Made by a program: the position numbers and the translations under genes. The notes below the pieces were generated by a model. It saw only the letters and a program-made list of their open reading frames with translations. It searched no databases and was not told the DNA's origin. DNA of 64,000 nt from Paraphoma chrysanthemicola (Eukaryota; Ascomycota; Dothideomycetes; Pleosporales; Phaeosphaeriaceae): assembly GCA_020744225.1 (NCBI GenBank), contig JAGMWG010000002.1, forward strand, positions 930,001-994,000. Direction: 5' to 3'. Below are positions 22,423 to 34,081 of this stretch, piece by piece (position 1 is the stretch's first letter; every line of letters starts with the position of its first letter).

Positions 22423-22966
22423 GGTGTGTTTCGTGATGGAGGATCATCGTGGGCGTGTGGGATTTTGATCCGAGCGCTGCCGCGGAGGCTGAGGCGAAAG
22501 GTCGTACGTACCTGCAAGAATGCCATTGTGCTGACGATGGCATTTGGCCGCCAACGCGTTCGGTACCTGAATTTGATCGATGTCATTGCCACTTTGAACG
22601 ATCGCACTAAGCATAGCCCGGATTGCGAAATCTGGGGTAGAGACCACCGAGCCTATCAGACAAGAACTTGGCCTCGCGTTAGCATCGCCTTGTACGTAAG
22701 GGAGTCCACGTGGGCTCGTGATGGCGTGTAAAAGCTGCGGATTTGGTGCAAACGGCTCTGTCGGCCGCCAACGTCACTCTTACCGGTCCTGTACTACCCT
22801 TGTCATTATCCGCCAAACGCGGAATGTACAAACAGCTTCTGGCCGTCTTGGGCGACGTATCACTGGCATCATGCCATGTGCATACGGCGCTCGGCCTGGG
22901 TTGTGGACTCCGTGAATTTCCTTCTCGCGAAATGACCAATGCCGCGGAACCTCCAGCACGACCACC
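22423..22966. promoter_or_regulatory. Shared divergent intergenic region (HDO / methyltransferase)
   Basis: 544 bp separate the start codons of two divergently transcribed genes, so their promoters must be here. No specific regulator site was identified with confidence. Confidence 0.4.
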
Positions 22967-24029
22967 ATGAGCGATACAACAGCAGCGTACGTAGCGCTCA
23001 CTGAGCATTTGGCCGAGCTCAAGTACAGCTTTGTCTGCCCATCGCCAGAAACACAGGGTAGAGTTGTTCGAAAGAGGACATCAGATGCTGCTACCACGGA
23101 CGCGAAGAATGCGACCGATTTCTTCGGCTGGAACCTACCGTGCTCGAGGTATGCGGTTGCTGCTCGATCCACGCTCAAGAAGCTGATGTACCCTTAGGGA
23201 TGCCTTGAGGTCAATCGTCCACGATGCCGTCTTCACTGTTTTACTGGATGTGGGGATCATCACGTCTGGCGATGGTGAGCAGATGCGGTCCACGATCCGT
23301 GTCTCCAACTTCTACCTTCCAACGCGCGAAGCCGACGCGACACCGCTGTATTACATTCACTCGTCATTTCCCGCGTCGTCCGATTCAGTGTTCTTCGGGC
23401 CCGACACATATCTGTTCGTCGTGTTTCTGCAGACAGCAGTCCGCCACCTGTCGCAAACGCCTCATTCGATCATCGACGTGTGCTGCGGCTCGGGAGCTGG
23501 CGCGATACATCTGGCGAAGACATACCCGGATGCGAGGGCGATGGGGTTGGATCTAAATCCACGGGCGCTGAGACTAGGCAACGTCAATGCAAGACTGGCG
23601 GACACCACAGTCGACTTCCACGAGTCGAATCTGTACGCCGCGGTACCGGAGCGGCTGAGATCTGATGGCATCGATCTAATCGTCAGCAACCCGCCATACA
23701 TTGCATCTAGTCCTGATGGTGAAGATCTGCCCATCTACGCTGATGGCGGTGCAGAGTTTGGTCTGGATATCTCGTTGCGTATCGTCGAGGAGGGCATTAA
23801 AATTCTATCGTCACGTGGCGTCATCATTGTCTACACAGGTGTCGCGATACCGACAGCGAAGCCAGGGCATGATGCATTCCTGGAGAGGTTGAGGAGCGTC
23901 GAGGGCGCGGAGCTGGTTGAGTACACAGTCATTCACCCAGACATGTGGCCAGAGGAAATTGGGCGTGGAGCATACGCCGACGTTGGCAGGATACAAGCGG
24001 TTGGTGCCGTCTTGAGACGCAGTGTATGA
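22967..24029 (+). CDS. HemK/PrmC-like class I SAM-dependent methyltransferase
   Basis: Exons 22967-23148 and 23198-24029, split by a 49-bp intron (GTATGC...TTAG), give about 337 residues. The second part carries the methyltransferase-small fold: SAM motif I as IIDVCCGSGAGA at about 152-163, an acidic strand GLDLNPRAL, and the catalytic-loop SNPPYIASS with NPPY at about 225-228. NPPY is typical of enzymes methylating planar nitrogens such as Gln side chains in release factors or adenine N6. The N-terminal 140 residues lack the PrmC helical substrate domain and are not recognised, so it may be a stand-alone small-molecule or protein methyltransferase. Confidence 0.82.
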
Positions 24030-24991
24030 TTGGAAAGAGGTATCTGTGGCGACGTCTAGTGTTGCTAAGAATCAGCATGGTAAGCAGGAGGCTCTGTAGT
24101 CTTGCTTGTAGCTGGCGCAAAGTATCGCCGAAGACGGTCGCATGGCGTGGTGCACCGACCACATTTCTTATCGTGACACGCACTTCGCTTGTTACCACAG
24201 AACGCGCCTCTTGCAAGCTAATGCAACGGAGAGCCCGCGCAACTGGGAGCAACCTCATTCGGTACCCAAATTGATCGTCTCTGCCAAAATTGCCGGAGAG
24301 GGATCCCGCCAGTTGGGGTTGGCTGTGTTCCGACGATGCTGCACTGCATCGATACGTATCAGCCGGCCGGTTGACGACCCATGGTATTCACAATTCGCAT
24401 GATGAGCCTCTCCCACGTACATGTGCGCGCTGTGCAGTGTTGGGAGCATGCTGCCTGGCCAACTGGTCTTTGCTGATCATCATCGGACCACAACTGCTTC
24501 CAGATGACGCTGCATTGAGCAAACAATTCCAAGCGACTCGCGTACCGGGTCAGGGTCCGAAGTGTTACTCGATGTGATCGAGCAACGGCCGCGGCCTCAC
24601 AGAGGCTTATCATCCGCAAGCGTGCCGACACGGATTGCCAGCCCCAGGCTTATCGCGCGCCAACTGGTTCGTGCCGCGAAACCACCAGCCCTCCCCCACA
24701 TCATCAGCCTCTACCATGCGCGCCTCACCAGCGACGACGCCGCTGGATCGGCCCTGTCTCGAGCCTCCTAGCTGAAATTTCTTTTAACCCCAGATAAGGG
24801 AATCTTGGGAACCTACTACCTCCGCGCTGCGTATCTACGCCACTCAGCCTTGGTTCTGTTCTGGGCCCTACCGATCTCGCTCGTCTTGTGATACTTTACC
24901 TCGTGCATGCCGCTCCTTCTTCCCCTCATCTCGCCTTTGTTTTTGTCTCCACCGGTGAATCCCATTGTGTGACACCACGACTGCAGCTGCC
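24030..24991. other. Intergenic region upstream of the NCS1 transporter
   Basis: No supportable gene in about 960 bp. The last 200 bp are pyrimidine-rich (CT-rich runs before the ATG), as in many fungal promoters and 5' leaders. Confidence 0.4.
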
Positions 24992-26893
24992 ATGGCCCCT
25001 TACGACAGCAAAGGCCCTGTGTCCGATGGCTACTCATCTGAACCTGCTGAGGTTGGTGAGGCTCAGCCTGTGAAGCGAAAGGGTTTCCATCTTGCCGTCG
25101 ACCAGGAGCCTAGCAGTTTCGCTGCCACCCCAAGTCGCTCCAATGCCGACTTTGACCCCATCCCTCCATCCAAGCGAACATGGGACACCGGCTCTTACGT
25201 TGCCTACTGGATGGCCGATGCCTGGGCCGTTTCCAACTGGCAAGTCGGTATGTGGAGCATGGTCGCGTGACTTTGTTGGACATCCGAAATTCTGACTTGA
25301 ATGACAGCCTCGTCTATGATTGCAGCAGGTCTCAGTTGGCGAATGGCCATCGGTGCCTGTGTCCTCGGTAACACGCTTATGGGTCTCGTCATTACGATGA
25401 ACGGTCGCATTGGTGCCAAGGTGCGTCTGAGGCGTCATTTGCGATGCTCGAATTTCAAGCTAACCCCATACAGCTGCATACTCCATTTCCCATCTTGGCG
25501 CGTATGCCCTTCGGATACTACTTCAGCTACTTCATCGTCATCTCCCGCTGCGCGCTCGCCATTATCTGGCTGGGTGTACAGACTGTCACTGGCGGACAGT
25601 GCATGGAGGTCCTGCTCACTGCTATTTGGCCCAGCTTTGCCAATATCCCCAACCGTGTGCCTGAAAGCCAAGGTCTCTCGTCAGCTGGGTTCGTCGCCTT
25701 CTTCCTCTACTTCTTGCTGCAGCTGCCATTCTTGTGCATCCCGTACACCAAGATTCAGTACTTCTTCGGCTTCAAATCCATCATCGCGCCCATCTGCTTC
25801 CTCGCCATCTTCGGAGACACATTGCGCCGAGCAGGTGGCACCATCAGCAGGAGCACCGTCATCACAGAAGGCCACACTGTCACCGGCTCCGTTCTCGCGT
25901 GGTCTTTCTTTGCTAATCTCAACTCGGTGCTTGGAAACTATGCCACCTTGGGTCTGAACATTGCCGATTTCTCGAGATACGCAAGCAAGCCAAGCGCGCA
26001 GAACTGCCAGGCCATTGTCATTCCATTCATCTTCACCATCATCGGTCTTCTTGGAATCTTTACCGCTGCTGCATCGCAGACAGCCTACGGCGAAGTCATT
26101 TGGAACCCCATCGTCATCATTAATCACTGGATGGATACTGGCTCGTCCGGAGGACGCGCTGCTGCTGCATTTGCCGCCATCGGCTTGATCATTGTCACCC
26201 TCGGTATCAACATCTCTGCCAACTCCATCTCCGCTGCCAACGATCTCGTCGCATTTTGCCCCAAGTACATCAATATCCGTCGTGGTCAGCTGCTCGCTGC
26301 TTTCATCGGCGCCTGGGCCTGTGTGCCCTGGAAAATTCTCGCTTCCGCGCAGAAGTTCTTGGCTTTCCTCGGTGGTTACACCATTTTCTTGGGACCCATG
26401 ACGGCCATTCTCATGACAGACTACTACATTGTTCGTCGCGGCAATGTCTCCGTCCCGGACATGTACAACTTCCACGGCATCTACCGCTACTCCGCGAGGT
26501 GGGCGACCAACTGGCGCAGCGTCGTTGCGATGACTATTGGCTTCTTGCCTCCGCTCCCGGGCTTCATCAACAGCGTCTCGCTCGACACAATTAGCATCAG
26601 CCTCGGTGGAAAGCACCTGTAAGTCTTGACACATGCTTGATCCCATACAACCATTCTGACCTATATCCAGCTTCGCCATCGGCTACATCTACTCCTTCTT
26701 CGCCGCAGGAATCTTCTACTGGGCCTTGATGAAGTTCTTCCCCCACCCAGATAGCACGCTTTCAGAGCCCAACACGGGTGAAGACATCATCGCCGCGTCC
26801 GACGAGAAGCAGATCGCGGCGGGTACGCGCAAGGTCCAGAGGACTATGTGGGAGTACCTTCGCAACCCACGACGCCGCAACAGCGTTGTTTGA
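24992..26893 (+). CDS. NCS1 family nucleobase/allantoin-type permease
   Basis: Four exons, 24992-25247, 25308-25420, 25474-26618 and 26671-26893, all with GT-AG junctions in phase, give about 578 residues. After an approximately 60-residue cytosolic leader come about twelve membrane helices. Family signatures are present: the WQVASSMIAAGLSWR helix, MNGRIGAKLHTPFPILARMPFGYY, LNIADFSRYA, and the NISANSISAANDLVAF helix. These mark the Fur-type nucleobase:cation symporter-1 group, whose members import uracil, allantoin, uridine or related compounds with protons. The C-terminal tail is basic and polar. The exact substrate cannot be decided. It sits between the methyltransferase and a 5S rRNA gene. 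Confidence 0.92.
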
Positions 26894-27649
26894 AGATGTG
26901 TGATGCAATGATAGTACTATACCCCAGGATGATGAAATTTGTTGAATAGTTAATCTCATTCGTTGTTTCAAGTAAGCCTTCAGATATTGTGATATACATC
27001 GTAATGTCGATGTCGAGACTTTATCCGCTTACTATACTTGGCGACCACTGCATCGACTTTACTCAAATGGTCGCCTGTTCTCTTTCGCTATCCTGGATGA
27101 AGTCCTGCGCTCGCTTCTCGATAGTCTCCACGTCCAAGCTATGCTTCAGTCTTAGGTCGGACGTGCTAACAACCTTGCTTGTTCTCTAGATCATTTCATC
27201 ATTGGAGATAGATGGGATGGCAAGTTCGAGACTTTGATGCTAACACTTCTAGGATATTGCAATGAAACTTTCGGGCCGCGACCCGCCAACTTCCTTGGCA
27301 TCTCAGGAGGTCGCACAAGACGTTTGAACGCAGACGGAGGGCTCCAAGTAGCAGACCAAGAATCATATGTTACCTGCTTCCGAGGGTCGAGCCCGAGACA
27401 TACTTGGCGATCTTGTTTCTACCTTGCAAAGTCAAAAGCGATAGCCTAGTAGGCTATACCCAGAGTTCTCGCCTGCTTCTACAAGATGTTTAGAGTCAGG
27501 TTGTTTTAGCAAACAAAAACAAAAGGAATCGCATCTTAAAGTAGCTTTTAGGAATCGGCAATCTCCGGCCCTACGTGTGCACGGCCCCACTCTTTTACGC
27601 GAGACCGTGATGGTGGCCAATATTTTGCAAAATTTTGCCCCAGTCCTTC
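26894..27649. other. Intergenic region before 5S rRNA
   Basis: Nothing coding is supported. The last 30 bp contain a TATTTTGC element at the position expected for a fungal 5S upstream TATA-like box. Confidence 0.4.
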
Positions 27650-27768
27650 ACATACGACCATAGGACATTGAGAACAGAGCTTCCCGTTCGCTCAGCTGTA
27701 CTTAAGCAGTGTACCGGTGGACTAGTAGTCAGGTGGGTGACCACTGGCGAATCCCCGCTGTTGTATGT
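27650..27768 (+). rRNA. 5S ribosomal RNA gene
   Basis: 119 bp identical to the 19850-19968 copy except for one base near the 3' end (CCCCGCTG here, CCCCACTG there). The A-box region GTACTTAAGC and the C-box region are intact. TATTTTGC lies about 22-29 bp upstream and a T6 run 3 bases downstream serves as terminator. The opposite orientation to the other copy shows the dispersed arrangement usual in filamentous ascomycetes. Confidence 0.95.
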
Positions 27769-28374
27769 TTGTTTTTTCTAGTTTGTTTTTGCAGCAATCG
27801 ATCAGAAGGCGTTCTAGAGGCATATCACTGCCTCAATGCCTTCTTCAGTTTTTCTTCAGGAAGTCTTGAGGGCATCCTACTTCACATCGAGACTGGGAAA
27901 GCTTTGGAAACCGACGGGCTTATGCTCTGGCCACGCTAGCTTGAAAATAAAGGCCATGAAGACCTAGTTACACGTAGCGTTGCGATGCCTCTTGGAGGAA
28001 GAAATCTGTCCTTCTCTTTGTTTTGCGCAGCTCTACCATGTTTTACACAATGAGGTTCATTAAGAAAATAACGGAATCGGAATTCTAAATACGCACTCTC
28101 GATACATAATTTGTAGACTCCTAAGAAAATGTAGTATAAATCTTAGATCTTAGTACGCTTACTTTATACTCTTACCATGTTTGAGCAAGAAAGTATCTAA
28201 GCATCGTCATTAGTACTGTTTAGTATTATCTTTAACACTAGTACTAAGTAAGTCAAAGAATGAAGACAGTAACATATAGTCTGGTAAGTTTTGAGATCAA
28301 CTATTCGCCTAAACAGCTCGAAAATTGTTATACCTGAGACAAGGGTCTAGATGTTTGGCATAGCTTGACATTTT
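27769..28374. other. AT-rich intergenic patch
   Basis: From about 28040 to 28330 the sequence is clearly more AT-rich than its surroundings, with repeated TAGTAC/AGTACTA-like words and no reading frame. It may be an old mutated repeat or simply a spacer downstream of the P450 gene. Confidence 0.4.
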
Positions 28375-30065
28375 TCAAGCCCCTGACGTTAGCAGGCATA
28401 CACACTCGGTAGCCTTCTGAAAGAAACCCTCGCGAAGGACCGTGGCTTCGCTCCTCGCCCGCCTTACATGAAACAGCCTGAACACCACAGTCAACGCTTT
28501 CAGCAATTGCATCCAAGCAAAGCTGAATCTGCATCAGTACCTTGTATACAATTTTCCAAGGGGTTTAGGACTTACTTGCGCCCAATACACGTCCGGGACC
28601 CCGTCGAAAATGGCACGAAATAATCGTTCAATTCCTTCGCATCTGGACCCATCCATCGCTCAGGCCGGAACTCGGCGGCATTCTTGAAAATCCCTTCATC
28701 GCTCATGATTCCGCATGTCGGCACGCTTACAATCGTCTATCACATCTACGTCAGCAACAAATCATCACGCCTATCAACGACTTGAGGAAAGACGAGCTTA
28801 CACCAGCAGGGAAATACACCCCAGCAATATCCTTGCCTCCAGCCGGCACAACTCTCTCCAGCCCCGTCGCGCTCGTCGGTCGAACGCGCAGCACCTCACG
28901 CAACGTCGCATTCAACAGCGGCAAATTCTGCAGAACTGCATTCTCAGGAACCCAATCGTGTCCCAGCTCGCCCGGAAACGCTCCATCTAGCTCTTGCCGC
29001 AGCCGCGCCTGCAATTCCTCGTTCCTGGACACAATATCAATGAAGTTGGTCATGGTACTACTCGTCGTATCGCTTCCCCCCACAATGAAACTAATCGACT
29101 CAGCAATAATATCCTGCTCGCTGATGCCCTCAGTTTCCTGTGCCTTGAACAGATGCGAAAGCAAATCCTTTTGCGGATCTGAACTGTTCTTGCGCTGATG
29201 GTACGCTCGCCGCCCGATGCTCTCGAGGTTCGACGCCGCGCGGAGTCCGGAGCTCCAGAAGGGATCGAGGTAGTTGTAGCGCATCCACGGCCGGATGGAT
29301 GGTGGGAGTGTGCCTAGTGCGTTTAGGACTTCGCCGCGTGTGTCGATGGTGGAGATGAGGTTGTGTGGGTCTTTGCCTTGTTCGACGAAGCCGAAGGGTG
29401 TGCCGAATGCGAAGCGGGCGATGACGTCGAATGCTAGGTAGTTCGCTGCAGATGGGTTGTTAGTTGGGAAACGGTGTGAAGAAGGGCATGTACGTACTCC
29501 ATACTGAAAAGTCAATGGTATGCGTTTTGACTTCGCTATTGTGGACAAATTCTTCTTCCAGCCCAGGATCTCGCTGTCCATGGCAGGCTCGAATTCAGCC
29601 AGAGCTTTTGCTGAGAATGCGGGATTCACGTGCTTTCTCTTTTGCTGATGCATCTTTACATCTCGACAAGTGAACACGACTGGCGTCACTTGAAGGAACG
29701 CATCGTAGAATTCGCTCTTGACAAAGCCAGACTTGTGTCCGTACACTTCGGCCAAAGCTTCATAAGAGTCGATAGAAACATGCTTCGGCCCAATGCGAAC
29801 AAATTTGCCGTATCGTGCATGCTGTTCCGTCACTGCGGCGGACCTGCGAGCGTTGCGACATTGTCTGGCTAGCCAGAAGGGCGTGAACTTCGCAATGAAG
29901 GGGCCTGGAATGCGCCGGAGCGGAGAAAGGAACAGTACTTGAATGCAGTAAACCACCTTGTATATATAGGTCAATCGGGTATCAGACACTCAGAAACGGA
30001 TTGACTCTCACCAGCAGAACACCTAGGACAATGACTATCCCGGTAACCAGATCAGTGAGCGTCAT
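28375..30065 (-). CDS. Cytochrome P450 monooxygenase
   Basis: Five exons on the minus strand, 30065-30012, 29956-29494, 29445-28802, 28736-28576 and 28528-28375, encode about 491 residues; the 48-bp second intron is in-frame and its exact donor is the least certain junction. An N-terminal membrane anchor is followed by the proline hinge RRIPGPF. P450 motifs appear in order: I-helix GGSDTTSST, ExxR in LREVLRVRP, PAGTIVSVPTCGIM, FRPERW, and the haem-cysteine loop PFSTGSRTCIGRK. The C-terminus REGFFQKATEC matches the pisatin-demethylase/benzoate-hydroxylase-like group. It acts at the ER with a P450 reductase. It is the last gene of the oxidoreductase-rich run. Substrate unknown. Confidence 0.93.
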
Positions 30066-30862
30066 TTTGAAAGACCTTGCGGATGCAAATACTCGAGCTG
30101 TGTTCGCGAGATGCCTGCTACCGAGTCTTAATGCATTTATACTTGCCCTCTCGTGTCTACACTTCTTGGATGCGTGGTTCTGTTCATGACTTGTGCACTG
30201 GGGAGCGCCACCAGAAGTACATATATAATGTTTGGGAATCTTAGACTGTTCATTAATCATTCCCTTACCCCGCATGTTGGTGCAGCTGCCGCGCAGCACT
30301 GCGGGGCATATCACCGAAGTGTTAGAGCACAATCCCAGCGGGGAGGTATTCGACTAGGGCCGATTCCGGGGATTTAAGTGCGAGCATTGTCGGCACCTAG
30401 AAATTCGGTATTCTATCATGCAATATCCCTTCGTCCCAAAATTAAATCTTCTTGCCATCACGGAAGACGATCACGTCTGGATCGAGACACATAGTGTTCT
30501 GCTAAAGCCCATGATCGTTCGAGAATATAAAACATGATAAAAGTACTGAACCTATGATAAGAAGTTCATAGCCAATCACAATCGTGGATCGAATAAGCTT
30601 TTCGATCCATACCGAGACGCATGTCAAGCTAGCCATCTAGCGTTGATCGGCGATACTCTTGTGGGTATCGCCGTGAAAACAGACATGCACTGTGCGCAAA
30701 ATCCACGGATAAGCACGACATAGTACGTCATGCATTGCAGAGACAGATATGGAGTAGTAAACGAAAACGCATGGTATGACACGATGCAGAGAGAAATTCA
30801 TGCCGAATGTCCGGCGATGGCCGTAACGAGCTCACGATCAGCACGGCGCTCTTCAATCTAGA
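30066..30862. other. Intergenic region, nothing recognised
   Basis: Separates the P450 start from the DUF4238 gene's 3' end. Only spurious short frames. Confidence 0.45.
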
Positions 30863-33241
30863 TTATCTTGCCACCAGTGTTTCGTATGCAGGATATACAA
30901 TGTTGAAAAGAACATCACTCAGCTCCGCCACGATATCTGTAGTTAGTTTCCCAGATAGAATTAACATCATATCCTCCTGCACGAATGTCCTGGTTAGAAC
31001 CTCGATATTCTCGTCGATCGTCCATACCGGATTCATGTGTTCTTCATAACCCTTCGTCAACCGTAGCATATTTGATGTCACTATTGCACGATCCTGTATG
31101 GGTCTGATCCCTATTATTCTGTATTAGCACCAAGTATGCATCGGCACACAGGGATGCAGGCAACTCACCACAATCACGGATACTTCCCACTTGGAACCTA
31201 TTAGTTACATTCGTTAAAGTAACAGTGAGAAAGTCTTACCAGGTGCGAACGTGAGACACGTAATCTTCTGGAGGCGTTCGATGCCAGTTTCGTCAAAAGT
31301 GATCTTCGAAGAAGGACTAAGTCCTGGCATCAACCTGTGTTGAATGTCTTGCATCACGGTAAAATGTAGGAGGAGATTAAGGCATTCTGGACGAATCGCA
31401 TCCTTAGCTGCGCACAGGTCAGTTACTTGAAAAACATCAACACATCTCATTTACCTTTGACGATCACATCCTCCGGTCCATCGAAAATCTCCGCATAAGT
31501 AGACCCCTCAAACGGAGTATCTGGTGATCCAAGCGACATCTCCCTGAGAGTCTTGAGATACAACCAAAGACGACGCGCCGGTATTGACTGGCAGAAGAGG
31601 TCTTTCAGATGTTCTCTTACTCGATTTCTTTTCGCTTCCCGGAAGCCTTGCGTGACAACGTCGATCTTGATTCTCAAGAAGCGCATCTTCTTTACTTGCT
31701 CAAAATCCGTGATCAAGGTGCGATAATCTCCGCCTAGTCTTGTAAGGTTCGCACAGTGTGGAAGTTGAGTAAGTTTACATACCGAGTTTCTGATACAACT
31801 CCATGAACTCTGTGGGTTTTTCAGGTATGTTCTCGAGGAAGTCCTTCTCAATTTGTCTCAACGACTCCTGCCTTGATTCCTCCATCTCCTCTTCCCCCAG
31901 AATTTCTTCATATGACATCAAACCAGTAGAGCCTAGAGACTTGGCAATCGTATCAAGCTTTTGCAGGTACACTAGTCTCCCGTCGTTGTTGGCACGATGG
32001 ATTACCTTGTAGCCCCGACCATTCGGTAGCTGAAGAAAGTAGTCCAGCGTCTCCCTCAGGGATGATTTTGAACTGAATCCAATCACCCACGTAAGATGTG
32101 CGTTGTCAAGCAGTACACAGTTGATTCTGTGTACTTGGTTGGTGTTGATCTGCAAGAATGGGAAGGTGAAGTGGTGGTGTGAACGCCGGGAGCCATCCTC
32201 CCCTGGAAGAAGCTCTATCCCATGAGGGAGAATTTGAGAGTACGAGTTCCTCGGTCTCTTCAGGGGTAGATCTTCGAGGCTTGATGTGGCGGCATCCGGA
32301 TTGTTGTGGTAGCTACGGCTGAGGTCGTAAAGGTTTCTTCTCCATGTCTTCACACTCTCATTGGTGTCTTCCTCTGCATTGGGTAGTAGAAAGCTTCTCA
32401 GGACCAGAATTAGCCTTGGAGTGATAGGGGCGAATTCGTGATATGATGACCAGGACGTGACTTCATGTTTTCCGGTTTTTGGGTTCAGCGCTGTGCTATT
32501 TGGTCCCTCGTGGACGTTGTAGCAGTTTTCCGTGAGTATGAACTCGGCATTCTTATCATCAGGTGTACAAAATGCAAGATAATACCCTTCCATGTGCATA
32601 ATGAACCAAGAAGCATCATAGTGGTAAATACTGGCGAGTAATTCTGCTTTCCAGTTCCCTTGCAAGTCGAACTGTATATCCAGGATGGTCTTGATGCTTT
32701 TGTACCACACGTCGACTGGATTGTGATATCCATTTTCCGCCATGTACTTCTCGAACTGAACGGCGTCAGTCTGAACGTATCTTCCTGATTTGTCACCATG
32801 AAAACGCCGATGGAATCCCGGTCCGCGGTATTTCATGATGAAGAGAAACTTGCGCAGTATATCTCGTTGATCTCGCGACATGGAGAAGCCTTCTTTCGAG
32901 GAGTCAAATGCTTTCTTGATCCCAGCTATGATTTGACTGACGCGAGACTCGAGTTTGCTAAATTCTTTCTCCAGCATGTTGTGGTCAGACGCATTTGAAA
33001 CATCTTGGTACATGTCCATCAGCCCAAAAGTACGTTTGACAGCTGATTCGCATAATAGCGGTGTTGTGCCTTTCAGGTCGATGATGTGCAGGACCGGTTC
33101 GCCAGGGTAGATCTTGTTTTTCTTGTGCTTTCTCTTGCGCCCCGTAGAAGACTTCGAATTCAGCGACAGAGGATGGTATTTATGAGAAAAGTTCTTCAGG
33201 ATGAATTGTGGTATGAAGTGATGAAACTGTGTTTGAGACAT
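30863..33241 (-). CDS. DUF4238 protein
   Basis: Five exons, 33241-31783, 31733-31455, 31407-31240, 31197-31169 and 31093-30863, all with GT-AG ends and consistent phase, give about 721 residues. Residues 6-14 (FHHFIPQFI) and the following LKNFS form the hallmark start of DUF4238 (PF14022), found in bacteria and fungi and of unknown function. The domain continues with KRTFGLMDMYQDV, and LRKFLFIMKYRGPGF at about 130-150, and an FILTENCYN strand. A C-terminal extension with acidic helices (about 430-720) is not recognised. No signal peptide or membrane helix, so probably cytosolic or nuclear. The 29-bp fourth exon is the least certain part. Adjacent to other lineage-specific genes. Confidence 0.8.
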
Positions 33242-34081
33242 TTGGAGCAGGGCTTGATGGCTATGAAGAAAATAGAGGCTAAACGTTTAGTCTACTAACG
33301 TCTGGTTCGGGCCGCGGCATTAGACTAAGGGATTACTGTCGGGACCGGAAATACCCTGACTTTAGAAGGAATTGATGGTAGATTTGGAGCGCCCTTCTTC
33401 TGAACCGCTGACGACATGCATTACCATGTTATGGTGGCGTCTAATGTTTCCTATCTATTGGCTGATGTTGCTGCGGGGTGATTTGTCCGGCGCCAATCCC
33501 ACGGGCAAGAAGGGCTCAACACCACCAAAACGGCTGGAATGCAAAGGGCTGAAGATGAGGACGATAGGGGCATTTGTGCTACAGATCAAAGAAAAGCGAA
33601 ACAGGCACGAGAGGCAACATAGTAAGCGCTCACATGGCAGACCAAGGTGCTGCTGCCTAGTGAGTCGCACCCCAGAGCTGGGCAAAGTTCAGCATGGAAA
33701 TCTATGCTGACATACGTGTCTGCGGATACTGCAAATTGGGGCGGGCTCGGCCCGGCCCTGTGTGGGGTAGAAAATTAGGCATTAGGCATCGTGACATGGC
33801 GCAGTTCTGCAGCATGGGGCACAGCTTAGCGAATGAGAACCAGCAGGTCCCGATGCAGGAGTGAAATCTGAGTGCCTGGACAGCTAAAAAAGCTAGATCT
33901 CGACAGAGGTGTCCTCTCAGATATTTTCAATCTGGAGGACTACATTTCTCGCACTAGTCCCTGGGTCGTGTGTAGATTCCTTATTTGTAGTCATACAAGG
34001 TTAAATGAATGTAGCTGAACTCAAGTGTCCTTGCCTCTGTATCTTCACAGGCATGGCACCAACACTGTTTGCAGAAGCAAT
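33242..34081. other. Intergenic region, nothing recognised
   Basis: About 840 bp between the DUF4238 gene and the DUF6601 gene. No frame with motifs or splice support. Confidence 0.45.

Noticed and set aside
25681..26679. A 332-codon minus-strand frame
   Set aside because: It is the antisense shadow of the NCS1 permease exon; the sense strand carries clear membrane-helix and family motifs.
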